Counted from the first letter of the stretch, positions 50,201-64,000 are shown. The stretch is DNA of 64,000 nucleotides from Rhabdornis inornatus (GCA_013397075.1 VWZS01011036.1:440111-504110); one strand, 5' to 3'. The notes: generated by a model not told the origin, from the letters alone. Numbers and translations are program-made.

Positions 50201-52420
50201 CAATTACTATTAGACCCATAAAAAGGCACTGCTGTGTTTCCTTTGATTGTCAAAAAAAAAAAAAAAAAAGCCCACGAGAGTGAATTTGTCAAGGCTTTTG
50301 TGTCACAAACTGCATCTACCTAAACACTAGTTATTCCAAATCTTTCCACTTTTCTTTCCACAATCATCTAATGTTGTCTTCCTACCTTCTCATTTACACT
50401 TTCAAAAAAGAAAACCCTTTGTCAGTCTCTAATCCGCATAGGCACCTCTAAACCTTCAATAATTCATTAACTGACAGAATTAACAAAAAAATACCGAGAA
50501 TTCAGGACAAAATCATGGGAAAACTTGCACCAAAGAAGTCACTTTGAGACCTTTCTCCCCCTCTCCCTTCCATAATTTGATGCATAATGTGGTTGGTTTG
50601 TGTCTTTAATACACTTAAGATAAATGCTCACCAAACATAATTACTGTTTTCAAACCTCTTTTTCCCATACAAAAAGCTGAAATTTAAACTGCAATCCTTT
50701 GCTGCTCAGGAATTGCATTCTAACCTTTGCATAAAATAAGCACTCAAAATTGTTCACCATTGTAATTTCTCTTTGGAGTGCCTAAAATTACCAATATGTC
50801 TAATGTTCATCTGAAAGAGTTTAACACACAGTACCTCCTTTCAGAGCAAGGGGCTTCATCTAAATTATAGGTTAAAAGAATATGGACTAACAAAATGTAA
50901 TGTAATTTTTGGTGCTAGTTTAGTGTAGGATTAAGTTAAGCCTTTGGTGAAATTACAGCAGATTTGCACTTACATATCAGATCAGAATTTCATCCAATAT
51001 CTTTTACTGAATTGAAGTTAAAGCTTTTGTTTCCAAAGACAAGCAATCACACATGCCACGGATTCATTAAGTCAATCAGCACCTCTCCTACTCCTCCTGA
51101 TACCATTTTCATTACCAAGATCTTTTCACTGCATGCATAACATGTGGACATACAAATCACGTATTCATTCTCAAATCACTTTAACATTTTAAGTTCCTTA
51201 ATTCTGTAGTTATTAGTCATTGATTTGTACATTTGCCTTACCCCTAGCCTTTAGAGCTCTGGAAACAAAATACAGAATTTTTATTGCATTTCCTACTCCT
51301 TTTACTGCTGAAATAATGAAACCTTATGTAAGTTAATAATTTCATTGTATAAGTTTATTTCACTATATCTTCCAGAAAAGCCATTAAAGACAGAAATATG
51401 AAGTCAATTTTTCAATAGAATGAAGTAGTAACGCTAATTAGCAAGTTAATGTTTAATTAGATTTAACAAAAATACTGCTGGGAACTTGAGAAGAGCCATA
51501 ATACTGATGGCCCTTTATTAACAGAATGATAACATACAACAAAGCAAAACCTGCCAGCAATGAGATGTCAGACTATAAAAAAGTCCCAAGAACAGATGAC
51601 TTTTCCTGAGATTTAAGCTTCCTACAATCCTCACAGCTCCTTAGGGAGCCATGTCAATTATACCATCATCAATGCAAATGGCATTTTAAAGAGTCTTTGC
51701 AATGAACAGGGAATGCTAATGCTGATTAGAGGTGCTGGTGTTCAGCACATTCCTCCCAAAAGCTCTGTAACCTCGTGTGTCTGCTCACTTGGTTCTAATC
51801 GTGTCATTTTCTGATGAGCCACGGGTGCCCCCTCTGCTTCTGTCACTCAAACATCAGCCATTAAAAACAACTCGTTTTCCACCGTCACAGCAGTGTGAAA
51901 TGCAGCAGTGGCAGCAACAAGATGAACTCCTGTACAGAGAGTGTGATACTGTGAAGTCTGCTGGCTTTTGTGCTTCATAGGCTGTCCTCATTAAGATAAG
52001 ATGTTTTCTATGGAACTACCATAAATAGAAAAGTAAAAAAAAAAAAAGGAGTGGCGGAGCATGAAAATACCTAATACTGCTATTTAGTATGAGCAGGAAA
52101 TTAAACTTTGCCTGAACTTAATTACCACTATCCAAAAAAAAAAAAAAAAAAAAGAAAGAATTTTTTTTTTTTTTTTTTAATTCCAGATGTTCATTTTCAA
52201 AGGGCATTTGATCTGTATCCTCTTGATGCTCTATTCAGCATATAACAGGGCTCTTCTGGGAATATATGCAAACAAGAAGAAAAAGAAGTAGCCTTACAAG
52301 TCAAAAGGAAAACACAGTATTAATGAACAAAAGTAGCCTATAAATCTGAAAATAATTTAGAACCCAGGCAGTCACCACACTGAAAACCATTCACATGTGA
52401 TATATCCACATTTATGTATC
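47209..52420. other. Gene-free AT-rich stretch
   Basis: No supported gene. It contains an A run at 50252-50269 and an A-run/T-run pair at 52134-52178. The 148-codon minus-strand frame at 48714-49160 is unrecognised and overlaps an unrelated plus frame. Confidence 0.4.
52134..52178. repeat. Poly-A tract followed by poly-T tract
   Basis: Twenty A (52134-52153), then GAAAGAA, then eighteen T (52161-52178). The two arms are complementary and could form a hairpin or cruciform. Confidence 0.9.
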
Positions 52421-52769
52421 TGTCATGGCACAAGCTGGCTTGTAGCCAGGCAATTAATTCAGCCATATATATAAGAAATTCAGTTTGATTAGCCTGGTTC
52501 AATAAACAGGCTCCTAAGCGAACAATGAAAGGATATATTCAAACTCAAACAGAGATTTCACCCAGTGATGTTCCATCCTAAGCTGCAGACACCCATCAGT
52601 CAGAGAGCTGAGCAGTCAGAACTCCCAACCAATCAGCTGTCATGAGCCAGGAAATTCAAACCCCCTATTTAAGAAGGAAACAGAACAATAAAGGGGCTTT
52701 TGATACAAAGATCACAGAGGGTCGTGTTATTTGTCTCCCCAAAGTCACAACCCTAGTTAACGCTATACA
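52421..52769 (+). repeat. Solo LTR of the 350-bp family, plus strand
   Basis: It starts TGTCATGGCACAAGCTGGC and ends AACGCTATACA. It has a CCAATC box near 52629, a TATTTAA promoter motif at 52666-52672 and AATAAA at 52687-52692, followed by the GATCACAGAGGGTC stretch shared with the copy ending at 28052. TATC flanks both ends, but I see no full 6-bp duplication. This is the best-preserved copy of the family in the window. Confidence 0.75.
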
Positions 52770-52773
52770 TATC

Positions 52774-54838
52774 AAGCAAAAGCCAAAGAAACGGTACATT
52801 TACTGTGTCAAGAAATTGTAATGTTTACCCCAAATGCTAGAGCAATCCCTTTTGCCTTCATCAAAATTTTGCATTTGTTTTTGAATAATGTAGTTTTCAA
52901 AGGTAGTTCAGTTAACCATGATTAGAAGCTATTTTCTAAATTACTTGTATGTAATGACTAATTTTTCCCTAAAGGTTGTTTCTAATACTGGTTCACCAAT
53001 GGACAAAGGTGAAGGCATTTTGATAAAACACAGATCTGCACAAGAGAATCAAGAGCAAAAATAGAAATACTGAAAGAAGAAATGGGAGATGGACTAAGCT
53101 TTTAATCAGTTTTACATAAAGCAGAGAAAGGCTTTTGAACAGTGTTAGGAGATGAACAGATATACTCATTTCTAACACTGGCTTTTTATTAAATGGCTAC
53201 TCCCTTTTGATCTGAGCTTTAGTCACACTTTGGCATATATAAAGACTGTTCAGCTTTGAAGGCAATGGTGGGGAGAGAGGGAAGACAAAAAAATAGAGGG
53301 ACTTACACCCAAACATATTCATAGAACAAGCGTCATGTGCAAGATGAGGTGCAAGGTCCCTGCAATGCCCATATATCCCTTGGGGTTATCTTTCTCTTTA
53401 TTGGGAAAGACATTAAGATTGAACAATAATAGAATATGAAACAGGAAGGTGAACTTTCCAGGGATGTTTTACCTTGCAGAAAGTCATCCCATGCATACCT
53501 TTTCACAAAACAGAAGCAAGTTATCTACATAACACATATAAAGTTAATGTAACTTTCTAGGAACAAATGGTAAGCTCTTTAATTTTTCTCCTTTTCTTTT
53601 TCCTAGCATGCATAGCCAGTCAATGAAGTAGGTTAGCTTAAAAATGTTCATGCCTTCTAGTAACTCTACCACTACATCAGTTTCACTTTTTTTTCAAGAG
53701 AAAATCTCCCTTCTGTAAGGAATTCTGTCTTTCTCGGAAAAATAACATTTTCCCAACATGAACTGAACACGGTTTTTAATTTTGTTAAGAGCTCCTCTGC
53801 TTTCATCGTTGAGGTCTGACATCCATCAGCAGCACTGATCAAACAGAACGAGCATCAAGGGTTGCACTTCCCATGCAGCAGAAGAAAACTCAGTTCACAG
53901 GAAACTCACATGGCATTTTCCCCTGCCTGCTCAGCCCCAAAGGCAAACTCTCCCACCCCTCTGGCACACACTTAACTGTTAAACTCACCAATTCCTATAT
54001 GAAACTAAGACATTGGTCTTTTCTACAACAGTGTGACAGCAATGGTTACTGCTCACAGAGTTATAGACCGCCCAAGTTTCACCTGGATGCCCAGGTGGAG
54101 ACGTGCCCGGGTAGCCTCAGTCAGATTCACCAGTTTATAGATATCTATAACTTACAGAAATATTTTAGTTCCCACACAAAGGATTTTATCAGACTGTGAT
54201 ACCATTAGGCATAGAATAATTTTTTTGTATATACACTTAAACAATATTTGCATTACCAAATACAATTTGGTAATGTAATTTGGGGAGGTTTTAGAGTATC
54301 TACATAGTACTTCTAAAGGAGTTTAATCTTTTCATTTGGATTTATTTGTAAAGGAAAAAAACAGGTTGAAATTGTACCCAGCTCTCCAGTTTGTACTACT
54401 GTATTTATAAACATGGAAGACTATTCAATAATCATTCCCATTTTTCAAAAACCCAAGCAGAAAAACATTGCCAGAAACCATGTGAACTGAACTTCGAAAA
54501 TCCTCCACGGAACAAGAACCCCTGCTACAGATAGTTGATTTTAAATTAGTTTTTAAATTAGTAAGATAATCCCTATTTTTAATTTGATACTTCAGTAAAG
54601 GTTTCCATCTATATCAGTTTTCCAAGCGCACTTGAAAGCTTCTGAATAACAGCAGTATGCCGATTTATAATTTTGCTTTCATACCACTTGATTGGATTCA
54701 AATTCTGTGAGGCAAAATAGTATTTGGCAGCAAATGACACAAGATGCCACTTGGCATCATATTCTGATTTTTAAGCAGAAACTGTTGGAACGCTTAAAAT
54801 AATTTCTTTGTCTTACTATACAGGATCTGAAATACAGG
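52774..54838. other. Gene-free spacer between inverted LTRs
   Basis: No gene or repeat recognised. A 108-codon plus frame at 53873-54199 has no recognisable motif. Confidence 0.45.
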
Positions 54839-55171
54839 TCTATAATGTTAATTGGGGTTGTGGTTGGACGCAGAGACATGACTGTCTGAGATTCATATGA
54901 CAAAAGCCTATTTATTCTTCTCAACCCTTCTTAAGTAGAGGGTTTTAATTTCCTGGCTCATGACAGCTGATTGGTTGAGAATTCAGACTGCCCAGCTCTC
55001 TGACCAGTGAGGTGTCTGCAGCTTAGGATGGAATGTCATTGGGTGAAATCCCTGTTTGGACTTGAATATAACCTATCATTGTCCACCCAGGGGCTGACCC
55101 ATGGACTGGGCCAGGTGTCTTACTTAATAAGTGAATTAACTGTCAGGTACAAGCCAGCTTGTACTGTCACA
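54839..55171 (-). repeat. Solo LTR of the 350-bp family, minus strand
   Basis: On the minus strand it starts TGTGACAGTACAAGCTGGC, carries the AACCAATCAGCTGTCATGAG box region and an AATAAA (54911-54916 on the opposite strand), and ends near AACATTATA. It is the inverted relative of 52421-52769 about 2 kb away. No matching flanks were found. Confidence 0.7.
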
Positions 55172-58100
55172 TGACTCCAATGTCAAACAGAGGAAACCAG
55201 CACACTAAAACCTCCTTTTCCCATAGATTGGAAGGACATCAATTAGATGAACTGGGGGAAAGTTCAAAATATTGCAGGGTAATATGTCTGAAAATTAAGA
55301 CCTACTATGTAGTCAAGAAAGGCTACAGACAAGTAGAGACTTTGCAATCCAAGGACTCAAGATGGTCAGTTTAGGAGCTACATGCATATTTTACAGACCA
55401 CTGCAACCTCAAAACAGAATTTGGTCAACCTATGGTTACATCATGAGCACCATTTAAATCAGGCCGGTTGACTTCGTTATGTTCAGCCCACAAAAACACT
55501 TACCCTATCCCAGCTGAGCTGCAGTACCACTGAGCACTACAAATATTATTTCCACACTTCTTCCATCCACACCCCACATTCTACTACTCTTTGTTACCCC
55601 CTCTCATCTCAGTGACTGCCATTTGTATAGCAATTTCCTCTAATAGCTTTACTCAGCTTCCAAATCTTGCAAAATGCTGAACAGAGCAGAACAAATAATT
55701 CAAGCACCTTTAAGAGTACTACAGAGCCCTTTAACAAGCATTAGATAAGCTCCTGAACAAACTGTTTATTTTGCAAATTACCCCTAAGGTCACTGAATTC
55801 CACAAAATCCAGAAGCAAACCCAACAAAGACGAATGCACAAGGAACACCTTTACTGTTGGGGGAACCCTCATCTAGATGGAGTACACAACCAGACTTAGA
55901 AAAGAATGGGGTTTAATGCTTTAAAGCAGCACTAATTTTTACTAATGCTTGCTTCTGGTAATCAAGAAGCTTATCAGAAAGAGAGAAAAAAAAAAGAACA
56001 GAGCAGTGACAATACACGTCCCAGACTTCCTCTGGTACTCCAGGGAAGGATCCATCACTAGAGACTCATATTACACAAGGTAGGACTGTTTAACATCTCT
56101 TGATATTCACACATAATAGAGTGGTCAAGGGGTATGGTTTTTCACATCTGTTTTTAGCCAGCATAGGCTCGATGTTATTGAAGATGAGACCTTTAAAAAG
56201 CAGTAATAGAATTTGGTTCTGAAGACCCAGTATTAGTGCATTCCTCTGGTTTATCATCACGGATGTAGACAAGACTCATTTCAATCTGTACTTCACAAAT
56301 GCCCAAATAGCCAAAGCTTCAAGCCAAGTTCCCCATAACTGGAAGTACAGGAGTAAGAAATATGCGCTGCTGATAGTTGAGGCCCAGCCTCGAAGTTCTG
56401 ACCAGAAACAACACCTCAACCTTTTCAAACCAAACTTTTGTTGAAATTGGCCTATCCTAAGGAAAGCATTTTGCCAAAAATATCTTAACCAGCTCTCATT
56501 CACCAGTTAAGCATTTAGTCTCACAGAGGCAGATTATTTTGTTCTGTTTCTCTTACATACAGCTTCATTAAGAACACCCCTGGTTCACTCAGGTAGACTC
56601 ACTAACACACCTTCCACACAGCTGCCTCAATTCAGCTACACATTTGAGCATAAAGCATGTTCACATGAAAGAGTGAGAGCCTTGCACTTGCTGGGTTTAT
56701 AGATAAAAAGTAAGATTTCTTTTTGATAGCTGACAAAACTGTCAAGAAACATAGATTTAGGAGCTTGAACATCACCAAATAAGCAGCAGGAATGAAAACA
56801 CACCATTGATTCAGACTTGACAAACATCAGCTTAATTTGTGGCTCTGAGTCCTTGATAAGTTTGGAGCTGTGGAAGTGTCCAGACTGTACTGAAACACTG
56901 ACTCACAAAAACAAAACATAAAACAAACAAAACAAACAAATGAAAACAAAACAAAAAAAAACCCCAAACAACAAACCCTTGTGGCTACAAGTGACTGGGG
57001 TCCCATTGCAACTCAGCTCGCGAGGTGTGAAACAGGAGCTGTTTTCCATATAAGAAGCCCTCAAAGTTACACTGCAATGTTTACTGCTGCATTGAAAACC
57101 CTTGCCCTGCTCCTTGCACTCAAAAGAGGTGTAAGAGTATTATTCATGCACTCTAGGGTTTGCCCAAGAGTATTGAGGAGTCCCTCAGGTTCATCTCCTT
57201 TAATTACCCTTTTCAACACTGACCAGAAGTCCTGGCTCAGACACACTGTGTTGAGCAGCACACTGAAGAGAAACTCGGAATAACCGTGGAGGGGAGCAAG
57301 TGCCAAACAGTCCCTATGTCATTTTACGTCCACTTACTCTAGAGCAATGGCCTGTCTGCTTCTGTTTCTCAGGAAAAATCCTATAAAGTCCACAGTATTC
57401 AAACCAAGAAACAGCACACTTGAGTTTTATAGTTTTTCCCAGAACACCATCAAAAAGACACAAACAAAACATGGCCACTCACACACTTACAGAGCTTGTG
57501 CCAGAAGAAGCTTTCAAAATGTTACATTTCAAAGTGCTAAAATGATTGTTCACAGAAACAATGCCAAGCAACAGAGGCACAGAACACAGATGAGCCAGCA
57601 CTGGACAACAGCCAGCACTGGAGCTGTATCTCATTATATTCCCACTCTGACTTTAGCCTCAAAAGACTTTCTGTCCTCAGTCCAGCTCCCACTGCTGCCA
57701 GTCTCTCCACTGATTTCAGCAAAAGGCTGATTGGGCCTCAGGGCTTCAGTTTCAGACATGCTGGATGTGTGTTGACTTCAGCTGTCATGGTGAATGCTCA
57801 GCAACACCCTGGAAAAGCAAGTCCTCTGCATGCAAAACAATTCTGGTCACATCATCACCTCACAGAAGTCACAGAAGCATAAAACTACTTTAACAAGAAA
57901 GACAGCCCTGAGAAGGATGGTGACAGAGAACTTCAACAAATTGGTCAAGAAAACTAAGCACAAGCTGCAGACTTGCAGGAGGTTTCAGAAATAAACACGC
58001 ATCCAGTAAAGTTCTACTGAATGCTTCAGTTTATAGAGAAAACTTTAAACTATAAACCAAAGCATTCTACAAACTGAAACATTATGAATGAAGATGAGGG

Positions 58101-60571
58101 AATTTCAAGACACCTTAAAAGCCAATGCAGTTCTGCATGACTTGCAGTAAAACCTTTTCTCTCTTCCTGGTTTATAGGTATAATAAGCCAGAACTTATAT
58201 TTTCTTCTCCAGACGAAGACAGCTATCTTCTATTGAAATTCTTGTTTTCATTAAAGCACAAGTCACTTAGGTGCTTAAAATGTACTTCTGCAATATTTTG
58301 TTTGCATATATCCACAACACATTGAAGAGTGTGTCAGTTTTATCCTTAAAATACTATTTTTAGTACATGAGAAGTTACATGAAAGCATGCAGGAGGCCAT
58401 CTTTTTATAGGCCATGCACTATAAAAAGCATTTCTTTCCTGTTTCTTAAGTGTTTTAGTACCTTGTAGACTCAAAACACAAGTTTTAAGGGCTGGGAGGA
58501 TATGCAGGGAGTTCAGTTGTCCGAACCTATTGGGGAAAAGTAGTTCCAATAACTACCTGTTGTAAATAAGCAATTCCTATCACATGGAGAAAATACTTGA
58601 GATTTTCTCAACAGATCAGTAGGTCTCTGTTCAACGACTTTTAATTATAAATATAATAAATAAATAAAATCTCTATCTTTCTCTCTAAATCCTTTTTGCC
58701 TGCCCATCAGGAATAGCCTTTACAATCACAAAGTAAACACTGCGATGAGTTAGAGCTTAGAACCTCCCTGGAGTACTTTATGAAATCTACTGGCTTTCAG
58801 TGCTGTCTCAGAGGTGTTCCAAATAAGAGTGACAAAAAAAAAAAAAAAGAAGCAAAGCTTGATTCTTATGAAAGATACTGAATGAGGATTTAGGGATTCA
58901 CCAAAAAAGTTGCCATTTCTCCTTCACTCATAGTTAAGCTTTGAGTAGTTACCAGCATTAAAGCTGGGAGCTCTTGCATTATGTCTAGTCAATGCCTGGT
59001 GCAGTGATGACTACAGGCACTATTAGAAGGGTATGACTGCAAACGTCAGTATCGTAGCTCCTGGCTGGATCCTAGGGTGTTCATAACTTTCTATGCCCAG
59101 GGAAGAACTGAATACAAGTGCCCTAAATGGTTTCCTTCAGTAAATTCTTCATTATCTATGGCCTGGTTACAAATTGTGCCATTAGCATTTGAACATGCTT
59201 CTGCTTAGCAGAGAATCAGCAATGCAAATTTTGGGTAAAGCTCAGGGTGAAAGAAAATAAAAAGATAGAGCTGAAAATCTTTGGCAGGGCAGAAATTCCA
59301 GCAGCAGGATGGGCCTTCACTACAATGCAAAGCAGCTCTTGATTGAGGCACACAATCTACTGGGGTAAACAAAGCAGTATCTGGTAACTCATACCTTCCT
59401 TAAATTATTTTCCTCAGTAGGAACTGAGACACTGAATTAAGTGAGCAGTGAAAGGAAGAAAAACAAGCATCTGATGTGCTGCAGGTCTTTATCTCACAGT
59501 CATGATTATGAAGAGAGCCTTTATAGGTTTTCCTCTGTCAGTCTGAAAAAAGTTCCACATTACAATTAAATCAAATTAGATGTAAGAAAAAGAAAGGTAT
59601 GAAATACTGAAGTGTAAAGATTACATTACCCTGAAAGAAAAATGAAACTGCATACCGAGTAACTGCATAAACCACCCATTCTCATGTCACCAGCCAAAAC
59701 AATCTTACTGATAAACATTTTTAAATCTGACATTAGCTTGTAATAACATTGTCAAACACTAGTTCTTTCCTATTGATTTTTTGTGCTATCCATTACAGTG
59801 AGTACTATCACCTCTGAGTCAGCTACAGGGTTTTAACCTTCCTAGAAGTCTGGGAACACAAATATGGCAGCTTTTTCTGAGCAGCATTGATTGCCACATA
59901 TTTTAAGTTATTCTGTAGAGGAATACCAAAAAACAGCTTCTAGATGCATAATGTATAAGCCCATTTACAGGAAGCAAGGAACAAATCAAAAAGGGAGAAG
60001 TGACACCTAAGAAACTGACAGAAGCAACAGTAATTTTGTCAAGATAGATAACAACATGGAAATTTAACCTTATGTAAAACTCTCTTTATTCAAAGCAGAC
60101 ATTTTGACAAACAGCCTTTTAATTTGCAAACTGTGCTTTCCAAAGGTAATGAAGAGTATCCAGAACGAAAAGGAAGGGCATCGTCTCTTATCTCTGAGAC
60201 CTCAGCACACAGATAACCTGTCAAGGCTCCAAAATGTAGACTTCCCTCCCACAAACACCCAGTGCACATGAAGCACAGCACTAAGGCTTCCTGGCCAATA
60301 CACATATTCACAAACCTCATGATAAATGTTAAATAGAAGGTTTGCAAACAGAATGCTACCATAATTCTCCATGCTTCTGCAGTTCCTCAGACCTAGGCTC
60401 ATGCTAGATTCAGACCAGCAGCCAGCCAAGTGTATATGCCTCCTAGGGAAGGGTTTCCCAAGCCAAGATCAGAATTAATTTTATTTCACAGCTTTAACCT
60501 GAAAACCATACTATGTTACAACATAATAAACATCCAGCCAGGAGTCCATAAATATTTAACTAATCAGTATT
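55172..60571. other. Gene-free AT-rich stretch
   Basis: No supported gene. It includes A/C-rich tracts at 56907-56977, an (AATA)n tract at 58641-58670 and an A run at 58834-58848. Frames at 56981-57306 and 57347-57730 are unrecognised. Confidence 0.4.
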
Positions 60572-60577
60572 GGTTTT

Positions 60578-60977
60578 TGTGGTTTCGGACCTAGAGAGAG
60601 GGAAAAAAAGCAACAACACACATGGACCTTTTTAGGGGAAAAAGGCCAACTTTATTGAGCAGAGAGCTTGTATTTAAAGCATGTTACGAGAGACTAGAAC
60701 AGGACAGTAGCTCATTGGCTAATTGGGATAAACAACCAAGAGACCAGGCCTCAGGATGTATCCCATGGGAAAACAACAGGTGTTAATCTTTATTATGACT
60801 AGCACTCTGTTTTTCACCAGATTCTAAGTTGTTTTTGACCATTTATCACCTTGGGAAATTTCCTTTCTGTCTGCAGCTAACATCAGCTTCTCAGCCTGGG
60901 AAGCAAGAAGGATTCAGGCTTGAGAGAAAAGATTCTCGAGCTGTAATTTTGCAGCTCCCTAGGTGTCTCTGTCCACA
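60578..60977 (-). repeat. Solo LTR, minus strand, perfect 6-bp target duplication
   Basis: On the minus strand it starts TGTGGACAGAGACACC and ends GGTCCGAAACCACA. GGTTTT flanks it exactly at 60572-60577 and 60978-60983, so the LTR is 400 bp. It has a TTTAAATAC promoter motif near 60675 and AATAAA near 60652, with a GT/T-rich stretch after it. The 6-bp duplication suggests an ERVK-like source. It is not visibly related to the 350-bp family. Confidence 0.85.
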
Positions 60978-60983
60978 GGTTTT

Positions 60984-63900
60984 GTTTCAGGTAGTTTGAC
61001 AAATCACAGCTGCACGCTTAATGAAGCACAGGTTTTCCAGGCAGCCACAAAGCTCAGCAAAACATGAGAGGGGTGTTTGCCCTGCCCACTTACTAAAAAA
61101 AGATTCCCAAACTCCTGTCACTGACCACTCTATTCTAACCATGCGCATACCAGTGGCCTCAAAGGAAGGAGCCAGTCCCTTGTGAACCCCACTACTCGAG
61201 GCACAAAGAAGTGACCAGCAAGGATGCTTTAAACTACACATTCCTTACAAAGAGAACATCCACAGAGTACCTGAAGATATACAGGTGCCAAAATGGCACC
61301 ATTCAGCACACAAAGTATATTTGTACTACAAATTCCCACACAAAAGTGCAAAGTTCAGTTGAAAAGTGGCACTTGCTCGTTTTGCACATTGAGAAGGCAG
61401 CAGCCACACAATACAGCACATTTAGCCTGCAGTTACACCTTGGACTGCATGCAGACCTACTCCTCCAACACCTTCCTCATCTCAGAGGTTTGCTGCCTAT
61501 ATACTTTGAAAACGTGATTATGTTTTTATACAGATTGAGTTTAGATTCCCACCTCCAAAGCCCATCTATGCCACTGCTTACCAGGCATAGAAAGCAGGAA
61601 GCATTATTCTGTTGTACAAGACTCCACTGGCATACTAGTAGAAAAATCCAACAAAGAAAAATTTAGCTAGATAAATTTTTTAAATTATAGTTAAAATTAT
61701 TTGCAAGCAGAGCTAATATACTTGTTCTTAAGCTTAAAATAAAAGCTCTGCCTAGCAGCTCGCACTCAGAACTGAAATGTGGATGTGCTCCCTGTCACCT
61801 CAAAGCCAGTGACTCTACCACTTTTCATCAACCAGGGATTAGATAACCATCTTTCACATTGATCTAGCAAAGCCTTCAGGAAACTCTCATCATGTACAGT
61901 GGTGTTAGCAGGCACATAAATACAAACATCCCACCATTCAACAGCCAGCAGCAGTTGGGCTGGCAAGGAGTTACTCTTTCACTTCATTTAATAATCTGCC
62001 AAGTCTTCTGCAGAGACCTCAGCTCACTCTTCTGCACCATTATCGGCGTGTGACGGCAGAGCTGCCAGACTCACTGGAGCACAAGCTTAAGTAAAGCTGA
62101 GACAAAGAGAACAAACAAAAGCTGACTGAACATAATATCAGCAGACTCTCGAAACCAGAATACCCAATTACATAATTAATTCTATTATTCAATCCAGTTC
62201 TTGTGCCACCTCAGCAAGCTACCTGTCTAGTTACAATCTTATCTTCACTGCTACATTAATTGCCCCATAAACCTTGTCGCTAGATGCCATATCAGAAAGT
62301 CCTCAATTGGTAGAGCAGTCACACTTCAAAATACAACATCCTTAAAATACCTGCAACAACATACCTTGTTCTCTCTCAAATCCGTTAATATTACTCAATA
62401 ATGAAAGACAATTTAAAAAAGCGTGATGGGTCTTATGTTAAGGCAAGGGGAAGGGAAATTACTCATCTAAAACTTCCATACCTCCTGCTGCAAATCAGCC
62501 ACATGAGGACATAGCAATTAAAAGTACAAGATTTAAGTGCATGTAAATAGATCTGGTGGGTATCAAACTAAATGGTAAAATGAGACACTGGGTATGGAAA
62601 ATAATTCTTCAGCAAAAATTACTCTTCATTCTTGCAAAACTTGATAATTTGAAAATCTAGAAAACTTCAGATACAGATCTGCAAACTCTATTTGTCAAAT
62701 GAGTGCATCTTATTCCCTCCAGCAAGTTGTCCTGATTTTCCTCAAAATTCAAAAATCTTTCTAGGGGGAGGTTAAGTTGAAAGTCTTCTATATAAAATAT
62801 CTCCCTTCACATTCTTTTCTCGTATTTCTCAGCCCTGAATTTATAAAAGTAATTCCACAACACATTCGCTGAAACTCCTAATATAAATACACCAAATCTC
62901 ACAGTCTGTAATGAGTGTTACATTAAACATGAGCAGGGACTGTGCAATACGTGAGTCACCACTGCCCTCATCCGGGAGAAGGTTGAATCTCCCGTTCTAC
63001 TGGGAAAGACTTTAATTTTCCATACGATTGTTTGTATCATTAGTTTTGGTAGTACAGATTTGAGAATACATACTGTCATTTACATTTTCCTTCAAGTTTA
63101 AGTGTCCCCTCTCAACAAAGGGATTCCTTTTAGATCCCCAAGCAAGACAAGGAGAAAAACCTGCTAGTACACCTGGACAAACAAACAAACAAACAAAAGT
63201 CACCAAACCAAGAAACCCACAGCATTTGCTTCCACACGAGTGGTAACAAGTGATTTCAGTGCTGAATCCATCAACATACAAATGCAAACACCAAATATGC
63301 AGTGCAAACAAATCAAAAGTTGAAAACAACTGGGATTCAAATCAAATAGAAAGAGTAATAGAACAAAAAGTGGTGACAATGGGAATAGCTTAAATGTGCT
63401 CCACTGTTATTCATAAAGGCGTAACTACTCAAGGGTGAATGAAAAACCAACCTAAAGGGGGCAGGACAAAAATTACTATTGAACAGGTATGATACCCAAA
63501 AAATGAAAGGAAATGGAGTCATGACAAGAAAAATTTGAATAACCATAATTTAATCAAAATCAATGTGTCACAAACAATAAGGAGCCAGATCAGTCTAAAG
63601 GAGCAGAAGGAATCACACAGCCTTGACCCACTATGACACCGAAACAGAAAAAACCCAACCAACCAACACTATTTTGCTCTTCTCTTAAGTAAATCACAGC
63701 CCTATCAAAATAATTTGGCATTTTTAACAAATTTGGCTGTTAACATTTGATTTATAGCAAAAAAAAAAAGCTATTTGAAATGCCTCTATTCCACAAAACA
63801 TACATTAATAAAGAACATTCTGTGCCATTTAAGTTAATTTTAAACACTCCCTACACAAGCTAGAGTCATGATATTTTTAAGGAAAATATTTAGTTAGCTG

Positions 63901-64000
63901 TTTAGTCTAAATCAATTCCTAGCAGTATAATTAAATATTTGCCTATTTATTCCTTCAATGCACTAATCATTTGGCCCTTTTTCACAAAAAAAAAAAAAAA
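60984..64000. other. Gene-free AT-rich stretch to window end
   Basis: No supported gene. The longest frame, 151 codons on the plus strand at 61211-61666, has no recognisable domain and no promoter or splice context. An (ACAA)n tract lies at 63177-63198 and the window ends in an A run. Confidence 0.4.

Noticed and set aside
61211..61666. 151-codon plus-strand frame
   Set aside because: No recognisable domain, no promoter or splice signals, and a second overlapping frame is also open. Length alone is compatible with chance in 64 kb.
1..64000. CRISPR arrays, bacterial operons, rRNA genes
   Set aside because: The window is vertebrate-like. The only regularly spaced repeats are the minisatellites described, which lack unique spacers.

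Overview
The window is AT-rich vertebrate genomic DNA, most likely from a passerine bird. The organism call rests on recognised avian repeat families: CR1 LINE remnants and several long terminal repeat (LTR) families familiar from songbird assemblies. I recognise these from memory, not from a search. I find no convincing host protein-coding gene. Almost all open reading frames are short chance frames, repeat translations, or pieces of old retroviruses. The window reads as intergenic or deep intronic sequence.

Positions 1-9170 are dense in retroelements. They hold a solo LTR (421-1022), a second probable solo LTR (3163-3473), a minus-strand ERVL-like LTR carrying a 40-bp minisatellite (4243-5526), and a complete but gutted ERVK/betaretrovirus-like provirus (5894-9160). 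The provirus has two LTRs, a 6-bp target duplication with one mismatch, a Lys-like primer site and a polypurine tract. It keeps broken gag, a scrap of integrase and two separate env membrane-anchor pieces, and has lost protease, reverse transcriptase and most of integrase and env.

From 9170 to 64000 the DNA is mostly featureless AT-rich sequence with microsatellites and scattered solo LTRs: 15059-15451 (minus), 22089-22300 (plus, decayed), 24689-24983 (minus), 27014-28052 (plus, with a minus-strand LTR nested inside), 52421-52769 (plus), 54839-55171 (minus) and 60578-60977 (minus). Four of these belong to one LTR family. Two short CR1 fragments lie at 40106 and 47130. A small CpG-rich patch is at 42884-43036.

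The clearest technical anomaly is a 300-bp exact tandem duplication split by a single N at 27564, almost certainly an assembly artefact. The most interesting biology is the mosaic provirus: env, integrase and env pieces in that order, an internal copy of its own polypurine core inside the integrase remnant, and a small arginine-rich frame. I found no convincing new functional system.
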